NCBI RefSeq assembly: GCF_902506655.1
Contig: NZ_LR734808.1
Span: 1,488,001-1,552,000 of the forward strand
Direction of reading: 5' to 3'
DNA from: Marinoscillum sp. 108
GTDB lineage: Bacteria > Bacteroidota > Bacteroidia > Cytophagales > Cyclobacteriaceae
DNA length: 64,000 nucleotides
Numbering within the stretch: the first letter of the stretch is position 1; each line of letters opens with the position of its first letter. The notes under the pieces were generated by a model, which did not search any database, was not told where the DNA came from, and saw nothing but the letters and a program-made list of their open reading frames with translations. The translations under genes and the position numbers were made by a program. Shown here one piece after another: positions 44,901-52,505 of this stretch.

Positions 44901-45622
44901 TATCGTCTGATTTCTATTGTGTAGGTAAACATGTCTGACCGATAGTAACCAATATTGTACTCCAATGGTCTATTTCCTGGATCTGACACATATCGCTCTC
45001 TAATGAGGATGGGGTCATTTTCCCCTATCTTCAACTTCTTCGCCTTACTTCCCGCTAAACCAGCCTTAATATTCTCTTTCGAAATAGCTGGTATGGAATG
45101 ATAATCCCGCTCAAGAATATCGTATAGTGGCTTACTGAAATCTTCATTACCTGTTAGACCTATACGGGGCTGGAAATAACTTTCAAAATAAACAAGAGGT
45201 TCTTCTGTGCCTTTAAGTCTGGAAAGTTTCAGAACCTTAAATCCCGGATCAACATTCAGAAAATTACTAATTCTCTCTGAAACAACGACCCACTCAACTT
45301 CCAGTTCAAGGTTCCTAAAGGGTATTCCCTTTGAACTCATCTCCTGAGTGAAGCTATGCCACTCCCCCAGGTTGGTACTTATTTCTCTTTTAGCGACTTT
45401 TGTTCCCACTCCCTTCTTCCGAAATATTAAACCTTCATACTCGAGTTTGTTGGTGGCTTGTCGCACTGTATTTCTAGAAACTCCTAAAAGTTTAGATAAC
45501 TCAACCTCCTTTGGCAAGAATGCACCATTGGTATAATTGGGATGATCAATCAGATCTCTCAATAATTTCTCCACTTGTAGGTGAAGAGGTACAGGACTGC
45601 TATGATCTACTTTTAAATCCAA
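44900..45622 (-). CDS. GntR/HutC-type transcriptional regulator with UTRA domain
   Basis: The 240-residue regulator has an N-terminal winged helix-turn-helix (LSKLLGVSRNTVRQATNKLE, then EGLIFRKKGVGTKVAK) and a C-terminal UTRA ligand-binding domain (about residues 95-235; VLKLSRLKGTEEPLVYFESY and DPILIRERYVSDPGNRPLEY). HutC-type regulators bind a sugar phosphate or related metabolite and release DNA. It heads the locus, 15 bases from a dyad overlapping its own promoter, and so probably controls both mannan transcripts. The effector is unknown; mannose-6-phosphate would fit. Confidence 0.92.
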   Translation of the reverse strand: MDLKVDHSSPVPLHLQVEKLLRDLIDHPNYTNGAFLPKEVELSKLLGVSRNTVRQATNKLEYEGLIFRKKGVGTKVAKREISTNLGEWHSFTQEMSSKGIPFRNLELEVEWVVVSERISNFLNVDPGFKVLKLSRLKGTEEPLVYFESYFQPRIGLTGNEDFSKPLYDILERDYHSIPAISKENIKAGLAGSKAKKLKIGENDPILIRERYVSDPGNRPLEYNIGYYRSDMFTYTIEIRR

Positions 45623-45636
45623 TTAAATAATCTAAT

Positions 45637-45656
45637 ATGTTTATTTGTTCAAACAT
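45637..45656. promoter_or_regulatory. Candidate GntR operator
   Basis: ATGTTT at 45637-45642 is mirrored by AAACAT at 45651-45656 with an 8-base spacer, a 20-bp dyad of the size bound by GntR dimers. It overlaps the -7 element of the gntR promoter, so binding would block transcription; a related half-site is at 40383. Confidence 0.6.
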
Positions 45657-45681
45657 AATGAATAGTTCAAGAATACACCAA
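45650..45681 (-). promoter_or_regulatory. Promoter of gntR-ROK-MFS-GH92
   Basis: On the minus strand TATGTTTG (45650-45657) matches the -7 element TAnnTTTG, and TTG (45679-45681) lies 21 bases upstream, within the Bacteroidota -33 spacing. It is 28 bases from the gntR start. Confidence 0.6.
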
Positions 45682-45871
45682 TTTCACTATTCATATTTAC
45701 ACATATCGTAACAATTCATTCAGATAGATACAAAACCAACAAAATAATGAGGTATTAATTAATACTGATTCAACTTATTGACTAGAAGCTTTGGACAATC
45801 TCTGATCCCCTAGTATTCCCTTCAGTTTCTTCATATCCTGGCTTACCTTTTCCAGTCTCGGTGCGATCTAC

Positions 45872-45931
45872 GATACCGAAACCGCTTAAGCCAATTGAGT
45901 ACCTCTCATCCTCCTTATGAGCTGAATTTCG
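45872..45931 (+). repeat. 60-bp direct repeat, right copy
   Basis: Second copy of the repeat at 27684-27743, same orientation, 56 of 60 identical. It lies between gntR and the efflux operon and thus at the outer edge of the mannan locus. Confidence 0.9.
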
Positions 45932-46005
45932 ACCTTTGTCCACTACCTTTATGAATCAGATTCTGATCAGTAAAAGGGAGAGAACCCGCAGACAACACTA
46001 ATTCC

Positions 46006-47070
46006 ATGAACAAAAACATCAAAAGGCTGCTGTACATCATCATTGCCCTGGTCATACTTGGCTTGATTGCCTATCCGAAAATCCCAAAGGGTGGTGATAA
46101 AGCTAACAAAGCTGTGCAAGCTGCAAGTGGCCCCCAGATCACCGTAGATGCCGTTATTCTAAAGAAAGAGCAACTCAAAAACCAGGTAAATACCACCGGG
46201 AGCCTGCTGGCAGATGAGTCAGTGACTTTGAATGCGGAAGTAGCGGGCAAAATAGAAGCCATCTCCTTCACGGAGGGGCAAAAAGTGAAAAAGGGTGAAC
46301 TCCTGCTCAAACTAAATGACGAGGAGATTCTCGCAGAGATAGAAAAGCTTCGATTTACAGTAAAACTGAATGAAGACAACGAGTTTCGTCAGCGTCAACT
46401 ATTGGAAAAGGAAGCCATCAGTAGTGAAGAATATGAAACTGCCCTCACCACCCTCAACACGGTAAGGTCAGAGATTAAGGTTTTACAGGCCAGGCTTGAA
46501 AAGCATTATATCCGGGCACCCTTTGATGGGACGGTAGGCCTTCGAAGTATCTCCGAAGGCGGTTACCTCAACCCCGGGACGCGTGTAGCTGAACTTTACA
46601 AAATCAACCCAATCAAACTGGAATTCACCATCCCCAGCAAGTACATTGGAGTGGTCAATGTGGGAGACCGGATAGACTTCACGGTGGATGCATATGATCA
46701 AAGCTTTGGGGGTACCATCTATGCCATTGAGCCACAGATAGACCCACAGACCAGGAGTATTCGCTTGAGAGCAAAAGCTGATAACACGGGTGGGAAGCTT
46801 TTTCCGGGACAGTTTGCCCGGATCAGCTTGACGCTGGAGGTCATTGAGGATGCCCTGCTGGTGCCCTCAGAAGCGGTAATTCCTGAACTCAATGGAAAAA
46901 AGGTCTATTTGTACCGTGAAGGTGTGGTCAACTCAAAGCAGGTGACCTCTGGTATCCGTACGGAAAACAGGTTGCAGATTATAAGTGGCCTCAATGAAGG
47001 AGACACCGTAATCTCCAGCGGGATTCTTCAGATCGGTCAGGGGATGGAAGTAAACCTCAACATCAAATAG
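46006..47070 (+). CDS. RND efflux periplasmic adaptor (membrane fusion protein)
   Basis: The 354-residue adaptor bridges the RND pump and the outer-membrane factor. It has one N-terminal membrane anchor (LLYIIIALVILGLIAYPKI), a beta-barrel/lipoyl half-motif (AEVAGKIEAISFTEGQKVKKGELLL), a coiled-coil hairpin (about 105-165), the second lipoyl half (YIRAPFDGTVGLRSISEGGY), and the membrane-proximal domain ending in LNEGDTVISSGILQIGQG. It opens a four-gene operon (46006-51963) with 2-base, overlapping and 2-base junctions. HlyD/AcrA family assignment is secure; the drug or metabolite exported is unknown. Confidence 0.94.
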   Translation: MNKNIKRLLYIIIALVILGLIAYPKIPKGGDKANKAVQAASGPQITVDAVILKKEQLKNQVNTTGSLLADESVTLNAEVAGKIEAISFTEGQKVKKGELLLKLNDEEILAEIEKLRFTVKLNEDNEFRQRQLLEKEAISSEEYETALTTLNTVRSEIKVLQARLEKHYIRAPFDGTVGLRSISEGGYLNPGTRVAELYKINPIKLEFTIPSKYIGVVNVGDRIDFTVDAYDQSFGGTIYAIEPQIDPQTRSIRLRAKADNTGGKLFPGQFARISLTLEVIEDALLVPSEAVIPELNGKKVYLYREGVVNSKQVTSGIRTENRLQIISGLNEGDTVISSGILQIGQGMEVNLNIK

Positions 47071-47072
47071 CC

Positions 47073-50000
47073 ATGGCCAGCATCTCTAACATCAGTATAG
47101 AACGCCCTGTATTAGCCATCGTGATGTCAGTGATCATCATTTTGTTTGGTGTCATTGGATTCAACTTTCTGGGCGTACGGGAATACCCGAGTGTGGATCC
47201 CCCGGTTATCACGGTTTCTACCAGCTACACCGGGGCCAGTGCAGATGTCATCGAAACCCAGATCACAGAGCCTCTGGAAGAATCGATCAATGGAATAGAT
47301 GGCATCAAAACCCTCTCCTCGATCAGCGCGGATGGTCGCAGTACCATCACCGTCGAGTTTAATCTGGAAGTAGACCTGGAAGCAGCCGCCAACGACGTGC
47401 GCGACAAAGTATCCCGGGCCATCAGAAACCTCCCCCCGGATGCAGATCCGCCTATTGTGACCAAAGCAGATGCCGATTCCAGCCCAATCATTGCCCTCAG
47501 GATATTCAGCGAGAAGCGCAACCTGTTGGAAATGACAGAAATAGCAGACAACATTTTCAAAGAAACTTTTCAGACCATACCTGGTGTAAGTGAAGTCAGA
47601 ATCTGGGGTGAAAAGAAATATTCCATCCGGCTCTGGATGGACCCTGATAAGCTGGCTGCCTATCGCCTTACCCCTCTGGATATTCTGAACTCTGTGGGTG
47701 ACCAAAACATCGAACTCCCCTCCGGACGAATCGAAGGATCGGCCACAGAACTTACCGTGCGGACTTTCGGACGATTATCCTCCCCTGAGGAATTCAATGA
47801 CCTGATTTTAAAGGAGTCTGACAATGACATTGTGCGATTCAGAGATATTGGCAGAGCCGAGTTTTTCCCTGAAAATGAACGAACAGCACTGAGGAACAAT
47901 GGTATCCCGCTGGTGCTCAATGCCATCGTACCACAGCCCGGCTCCAACAACCTGGAAATCGCTGCTGAGTTCTACAAGCGTCTTGAAGGCCTTCAGAAAA
48001 ACTTGCCAGAGGACATTTCCACGGAAATAGCCTTTGACAATACGCAGTACATCAAAGAATCCATAGCGGAGGTACAGCAAACCATTTTTGTAGCCTTCGG
48101 ACTGGTAGTGCTGATCATCTTTGCCTTTTTAAGAGACTGGCGTACCACGTTTATCCCCGTGATCACGGTGCCTATTGCCCTGATTGGGTCCTTCTTCACC
48201 ATGTACGCCCTGGATTTTTCCATCAATGTCCTCACGCTACTCGGTATTGTACTGGCTATCGGGCTGGTGGTGGATGATGCCATTGTGGTACTGGAAAACA
48301 TCTACAGCAAGATAGAGGATGGCATGGAGCCCGAAGAAGCAGGTAAGAAAGGGACCAAAGAGATTTTCTTTGCGGTCATATCTACCACTGTGGCACTGAC
48401 CTCCGTATTCTTCCCCATCGTGTTTCTTCAGGGCCTCACAGGACGTCTTTTCAGAGAGTTTGGCATCACCGTAGCTGTGGCAGTGGTCATTTCTTCTTTT
48501 GTGGCACTCACGCTTACCCCGATGCTTTCCAGTAAAATGCTCAAGAAAAGGGAGCGAAAGCAGTGGTTTTATCGCAAAACCGAACCCTTTTTTATCTGGA
48601 TGAATAATGGGTACAACAATGCCCTTGACTCCTTCATGGACAACAGGTGGTTGTCAGGACTGATCATCATCATATCAGGAGTGCTTATCTACATTTTTGC
48701 ACTCACTCTGCCTTCAGAGCTCTCACCACTGGAAGATCGGGGACAGTTTAGAATATTCGCTACTGGTCCGGAAGGAGCCACTTTCGAATACATGGATGCC
48801 TATGCTACAGAAATGACCTCTGTACTTTCAGAGAAGGTACCCGAAGCAAAATCCATCATTACCATTACTTCACCGGGTTTCACATCATCCGGGTCGGTCA
48901 ACTCGGCTTTCATTATCATGAAACTGGAAGACGCCAAAAATAGAAAGCGCACACAGCATGAGATCGTTATGGACGTACAGCCAGAGGTGGCTAAAAACAC
49001 AAAAGCACGGGCTTTTATCAATGAACCCGAATCCATTGGACGGAGCTTTGGTGGCATGCCGGTGAGCTTTGTCATCCAGGCCAGAAACCTGGATCAGCTC
49101 AAAGAGGTGCTCCCTGCTTTTTTAGCAAAAGCCTCGGCCAATCCCCATTTCAGTTTTGTGGATTTGAACCTGAAATTCAACAAGCCTGAGATTGGAGTAC
49201 GGATAGATCGTGAAAAGGCTCAGACGATGGGCGTTTCAGTGAAAGACATTGCCCAGACGCTTCAACTGAGTCTGAGTGGGAATCGATTCGGCTATTTCAT
49301 CATGAATGGAAAGCAATACTACGTAATCGGTCAGCTGGAAAAGAGTAACCGAAATGAACCTCTGGACTTAAGATCGATCTATGTAAAGGCTAGCAACGGG
49401 GAGCTGGTGCAGTTGGATAATCTGGTCACCCTGGAGGAACGCTCCACTCCTCCTCAGCTCTTTCATTACAACCGATTCACTTCAGCCACTGTATCAGCCA
49501 AACTCGCCGAAGGGGTTTCTCTGGGTGAGGGATTGAAAGAAATGGACCTGATTGCCGAGGAGGTGTTGGATGATCGTTTCCAAACAGCCCTTTCGGGAAC
49601 GTCTCTGGAGTTCCAGCAAAGCGCAAGCAACCTCTATTTTGCATTTGCTCTGGCGCTGATATTGATATACCTGGTGTTGGCAGCCCAGTTTGAGAGTTTC
49701 CGCGATCCGCTGATCATCATGTTTACGGTGCCATTGGCTCTGTCAGGCGCGCTGCTCAGTCTTTGGTATTTCAACGAATCACTCAATATTTTCTCTCAAA
49801 TCGGGATGATCATGCTGATCGGACTCATCACCAAAAACGGAATTCTGATAGTGGAATTTGCCAACCAGCGTAAAGCACAGGACTATTCCATTATGGAGTC
49901 AATCAAAGGGGCAGCAAAAATGCGATTCAGGCCCATCCTGATGACCAGCTTATCCACCATACTGGGTATCCTCCCTATAGCCCTGGCGCTAGGTGCCGGA

Positions 50001-50132
50001 GCGGAAAGTCGTGTTTCCATGGGGATAGCCGTGATTGGGGGCATGATTATCGCCACCTTTCTGAGCTTATTTGTGATACCGGCCATTTACTCATTCCTTA
50101 CCAGCAAGCAAAAAAGACTAAGCAGAGTATGA
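47073..50132 (+). CDS. RND (HAE1-type) efflux transporter
   Basis: The 1,019-residue inner-membrane pump exports hydrophobic or amphiphilic compounds by proton exchange. It has the AcrB-type N-terminus (SISNISIERPVLAIVMSVII), YPSVDPPVITVSTSYTGA, the helix-4 proton-relay GLVVDDAIVVLENIYS, and the C-terminal half MIMLIGLITKNGILIVEFAN. Two large periplasmic loops follow helices 1 and 7. It is slightly shorter than AcrB. The stop overlaps the TolC-type gene as ATGA. Confidence 0.96.
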   Translation: MASISNISIERPVLAIVMSVIIILFGVIGFNFLGVREYPSVDPPVITVSTSYTGASADVIETQITEPLEESINGIDGIKTLSSISADGRSTITVEFNLEVDLEAAANDVRDKVSRAIRNLPPDADPPIVTKADADSSPIIALRIFSEKRNLLEMTEIADNIFKETFQTIPGVSEVRIWGEKKYSIRLWMDPDKLAAYRLTPLDILNSVGDQNIELPSGRIEGSATELTVRTFGRLSSPEEFNDLILKESDNDIVRFRDIGRAEFFPENERTALRNNGIPLVLNAIVPQPGSNNLEIAAEFYKRLEGLQKNLPEDISTEIAFDNTQYIKESIAEVQQTIFVAFGLVVLIIFAFLRDWRTTFIPVITVPIALIGSFFTMYALDFSINVLTLLGIVLAIGLVVDDAIVVLENIYSKIEDGMEPEEAGKKGTKEIFFAVISTTVALTSVFFPIVFLQGLTGRLFREFGITVAVAVVISSFVALTLTPMLSSKMLKKRERKQWFYRKTEPFFIWMNNGYNNALDSFMDNRWLSGLIIIISGVLIYIFALTLPSELSPLEDRGQFRIFATGPEGATFEYMDAYATEMTSVLSEKVPEAKSIITITSPGFTSSGSVNSAFIIMKLEDAKNRKRTQHEIVMDVQPEVAKNTKARAFINEPESIGRSFGGMPVSFVIQARNLDQLKEVLPAFLAKASANPHFSFVDLNLKFNKPEIGVRIDREKAQTMGVSVKDIAQTLQLSLSGNRFGYFIMNGKQYYVIGQLEKSNRNEPLDLRSIYVKASNGELVQLDNLVTLEERSTPPQLFHYNRFTSATVSAKLAEGVSLGEGLKEMDLIAEEVLDDRFQTALSGTSLEFQQSASNLYFAFALALILIYLVLAAQFESFRDPLIIMFTVPLALSGALLSLWYFNESLNIFSQIGMIMLIGLITKNGILIVEFANQRKAQDYSIMESIKGAAKMRFRPILMTSLSTILGILPIALALGAGAESRVSMGIAVIGGMIIATFLSLFVIPAIYSFLTSKQKRLSRV

Positions 50133-51427
50133 TAAAAGGACTTTTCATTCTGATCGGTATGATTTCATTTATTCAGGATCCGCATCTGGTAATGGATGAA
50201 GAAACTGCCGTATCTATCGCCCTGGAGAAAAATTTTGACCTGATCCTGGAATCGTATCAGGTAGTATTAGCGGAAAACGATAATACCATGGGGAATGCAG
50301 GCATGCTCCCCACCATCGACCTGAGTGGGGAAGCCCGGCAAAGTATTCAGAACACTGAGCAACAGTTTTTCTCCGGAGATACACAGTCCCGCACAGCGGC
50401 CAAAACCACCAATTACAATGCTGGTGTCAATATGGCCTGGACCCTTTTTGATGGACTGAAGATGTTTGCCACAAAAGAACGTCTGGAGGAAATTCAAAAA
50501 ACCAACGAATACGCCTTCAGGGCACAGGTGCAGAACGTGCTATCCGATGTAATGAAGGCCTTTTACAACACGGCGTTGGAGCAGGAACGACTGGCGCTAC
50601 TCCAAAGTACTCTGGCCCTCTCCGAGGAGCGGGTGGGTATCAGTAAGGAGAAATATGAAGTGGGCAAGGCCAGCAAACTGGAATACCTGCAAGCTCAGGT
50701 GGACTACAATACTGACCAGTCTGCTCTGGTGCGCCAGCAGGAAGTCATCGCCCGAAGTAAACTGGCACTTCTCCAACTGCTGGGACTGGATACATCGGAT
50801 AGTCTGTCACTTCAGTACAACTATGAGCTGAATGGGCTGCTAGCTCTTCCTGAGCTGGAAGAGACCGCCTTGCAGCAAAACCCGGATCTGCAGTACCTCC
50901 AAAGTCAGCGGGAAGTAGCCATGCTCACCACGCGGGAGCGAGAGCGGGAGCTGTATCCCTCACTTGACTTTAACCTGGGCTACAACTATTCCAACCTGAA
51001 GGCCGAAGCGGGTTTCCTGCAAAGCAACAGAACCAATGGTGTCAACTATGGCCTCTCTGCTACCATGACCCTCTTTGATGGGCTCAACCAGCAAAGGGCC
51101 ATACAAAACTCCAGGATCCAAAGTGAGTACGCCATGACTGCTTTTGAACAAGCCAAAATGCAGCTCCTTACCGCCATTAGGTCAGGATTTCTGACTTTGA
51201 AAAATTCACTCACCCTCGTGGCGCTGGAAGAGCAGAACCTGGAAGTGGCCAAGGAAAACGTGGAAATCGCCCTGGAGCGATACCGCATTGGTAAATCCAA
51301 CCCACTCGAGATCAGAGAAGCACAAAACAATGCTGTGAATGCCCAGATCAGACACCTGGAAGCACTTAACTCGGCCAAAATCGCCGAAATTGAACTCAAA
51401 AGATTGAGTGGTCAAATCATCAATTAA
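50129..51427 (+). CDS. TolC-family outer-membrane efflux protein
   Basis: The 432-residue outer-membrane factor completes the tripartite pump. It has a short hydrophobic leader (FILIGMISFI), then two OEP repeats with long helical hairpins: AVSIALEKNFDLILESYQ and YEVGKASKLEYLQAQVDYN in the first, LNFNLGYNYS-like strands, YALSATMTLFDGLNQQ-type strand and RYRIGKSNPLEIREAQNN in the second. The ATG overlaps the pump stop by four bases. The signal peptide is weak but the adaptor and pump context is decisive. Confidence 0.92.
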   Translation: MIKGLFILIGMISFIQDPHLVMDEETAVSIALEKNFDLILESYQVVLAENDNTMGNAGMLPTIDLSGEARQSIQNTEQQFFSGDTQSRTAAKTTNYNAGVNMAWTLFDGLKMFATKERLEEIQKTNEYAFRAQVQNVLSDVMKAFYNTALEQERLALLQSTLALSEERVGISKEKYEVGKASKLEYLQAQVDYNTDQSALVRQQEVIARSKLALLQLLGLDTSDSLSLQYNYELNGLLALPELEETALQQNPDLQYLQSQREVAMLTTRERERELYPSLDFNLGYNYSNLKAEAGFLQSNRTNGVNYGLSATMTLFDGLNQQRAIQNSRIQSEYAMTAFEQAKMQLLTAIRSGFLTLKNSLTLVALEEQNLEVAKENVEIALERYRIGKSNPLEIREAQNNAVNAQIRHLEALNSAKIAEIELKRLSGQIIN

Positions 51428-51429
51428 CC

Positions 51430-51963
51430 ATGAAAAGATTAATCATTCTACTGCTGATTGGTTTATGTAGCACTTGCCAGACAACAAAAAGTTGGTATGA
51501 AATCACCACCAACAAGACCGCATTGCAAGCCTCTGAGCTGGATAATGTCCCCGACAGCAGTCAAATTATCATTGCCTATTCGTTCCTGCCTGCTTCACAG
51601 CTGATGAACAGGATGCTGGAGCAGTTGAAAGACCAAAACATTGACCTTCAATCCTCTGACCGGGACAAGCTTACTTTTAGCACATCCCCCACCTTTATCG
51701 GACAAAACACCCAATATAAAATGGAGGTACGGCTGGAGCCAAGCGAGGTGGAACTCTTCAAGGGCAAAGCCACAATAAGAACCCTCTACAAAGAGGGTGG
51801 TGAAGTAAAAGGACAAGCCTATGCCGAAGACAGCAGGGGCACCACCTTCGCAGCGAACTCACAGTGGCAACTTGCTGAGAAATCAGATAGCCGGTCGGGT
51901 TACGCCTTTTTTCATGCCTACCAGTTCGCTAAATCCACTGCCAACCTGATAAAATTTGAATGA
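51430..51963 (+). CDS. Small lipoprotein of unknown function in the RND operon
   Basis: The 177-residue protein has a lipoprotein-like signal (LLLIGLCSTC, Cys near residue 16) and a compact mature part with strands KLTFSTSPTFIG, YKMEVRLEPSEVEL and FKGKATIRTLYKEGGEV. I recognise no family. It follows the TolC-type gene by 2 bases and ends 2 bases before an opposing small gene. A role in pump assembly or in sensing is inference. Confidence 0.7.
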   Translation: MKRLIILLLIGLCSTCQTTKSWYEITTNKTALQASELDNVPDSSQIIIAYSFLPASQLMNRMLEQLKDQNIDLQSSDRDKLTFSTSPTFIGQNTQYKMEVRLEPSEVELFKGKATIRTLYKEGGEVKGQAYAEDSRGTTFAANSQWQLAEKSDSRSGYAFFHAYQFAKSTANLIKFE

Positions 51964-51965
51964 AA

Positions 51966-52094
51966 TCAGCCCGATTTTCGCCGTTCGAAGTGTTCGATGA
52001 TTACTTTGGCGATGTATTCATTAACAGTGAGGCCCACCCTATCGGCGGCAGCCGAAACCAGCTTAAGGTATTCAGGGGTAAGTTGTATTTTCAT
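51966..52094 (-). CDS. 42-residue ribbon-helix-helix-like protein
   Basis: The ATG at 52094 opens a 42-codon frame ending at TGA 51966. Its sequence, beginning MKIQLTPEYLKLV and continuing SAAADRVGLTVNEYIAKVII, has the beta-strand plus two helices of the MetJ/Arc (CopG-like) DNA-binding fold. It lies convergent to the RND operon with a 2-base gap. Such proteins are often antitoxins or small repressors, but no toxin gene is adjacent. The codon pattern and fold make a real gene likely; the target is unknown. Confidence 0.6.
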   Translation of the reverse strand: MKIQLTPEYLKLVSAAADRVGLTVNEYIAKVIIEHFERRKSG

Positions 52095-52172
52095 CCCTAT
52101 TGAAACGATTTACAGCACCAGGATGTTTTAAGAGCACAAAAGATAAAGTTTTCAAATAATTAAGCAGAAGGC

Positions 52173-52203
52173 TTTGCAAATCTAAAAGACTGTACTACTT
52201 TTG
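52173..52203 (+). promoter_or_regulatory. Promoter of the initiator tRNA gene
   Basis: TTTG (52173-52176), 19 bases, TACTTTTG (52196-52203): a full match to the Bacteroidota -33/-7 consensus, ending 10 bases before the tRNA gene. It is the clearest promoter in the window. Confidence 0.8.
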
Positions 52204-52213
52204 CAGTCCACAT

Positions 52214-52286
<73 letters not shown>

Positions 52287-52290
52287 CTAC

Positions 52291-52322
52291 AAAGCCTCAG
52301 ATTCATTTCTGAGGCTTTTTTT
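52291..52322 (+). terminator. Terminator of the initiator tRNA gene
   Basis: AAAGCCTCAG at 52291-52300 pairs with CTGAGGCTTT at 52309-52318, 8-base loop, followed by TTTT. A degenerate copy lies at 54458-54478. Confidence 0.88.
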
Positions 52323-52505
52323 GTGCCTTTTTGACTCTATTCCCTGAGGACTCAACGCGCGTATTCCCCAAGTCAACGGGTACACTATCCCAATAACCGA
52401 GTACATCTGTCATCATATTGCCAATTCGCTAGTTTTGTACTACTCCTAACAACTTCGGAACAGCATAACGTCCTACCTCTCATCTCAGGGCTCAGAAAAA
52501 CTACT

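Larger units (their letters stand above)
45623..46005. other. Divergent intergenic region at right edge of mannan locus
   Basis: This 383-base gap holds the gntR operator and promoter, the right copy of the 60-bp repeat (45872-45931), and a small ATCAG-ATT-CTGAT dyad (45955-45967) about 40 bases before the efflux operon. Between the operator and the repeat a minus-strand frame encodes a lysine-rich peptide ending in QRLSKASSQ and stop, which looks like the tail of a lost gene. Confidence 0.5.
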
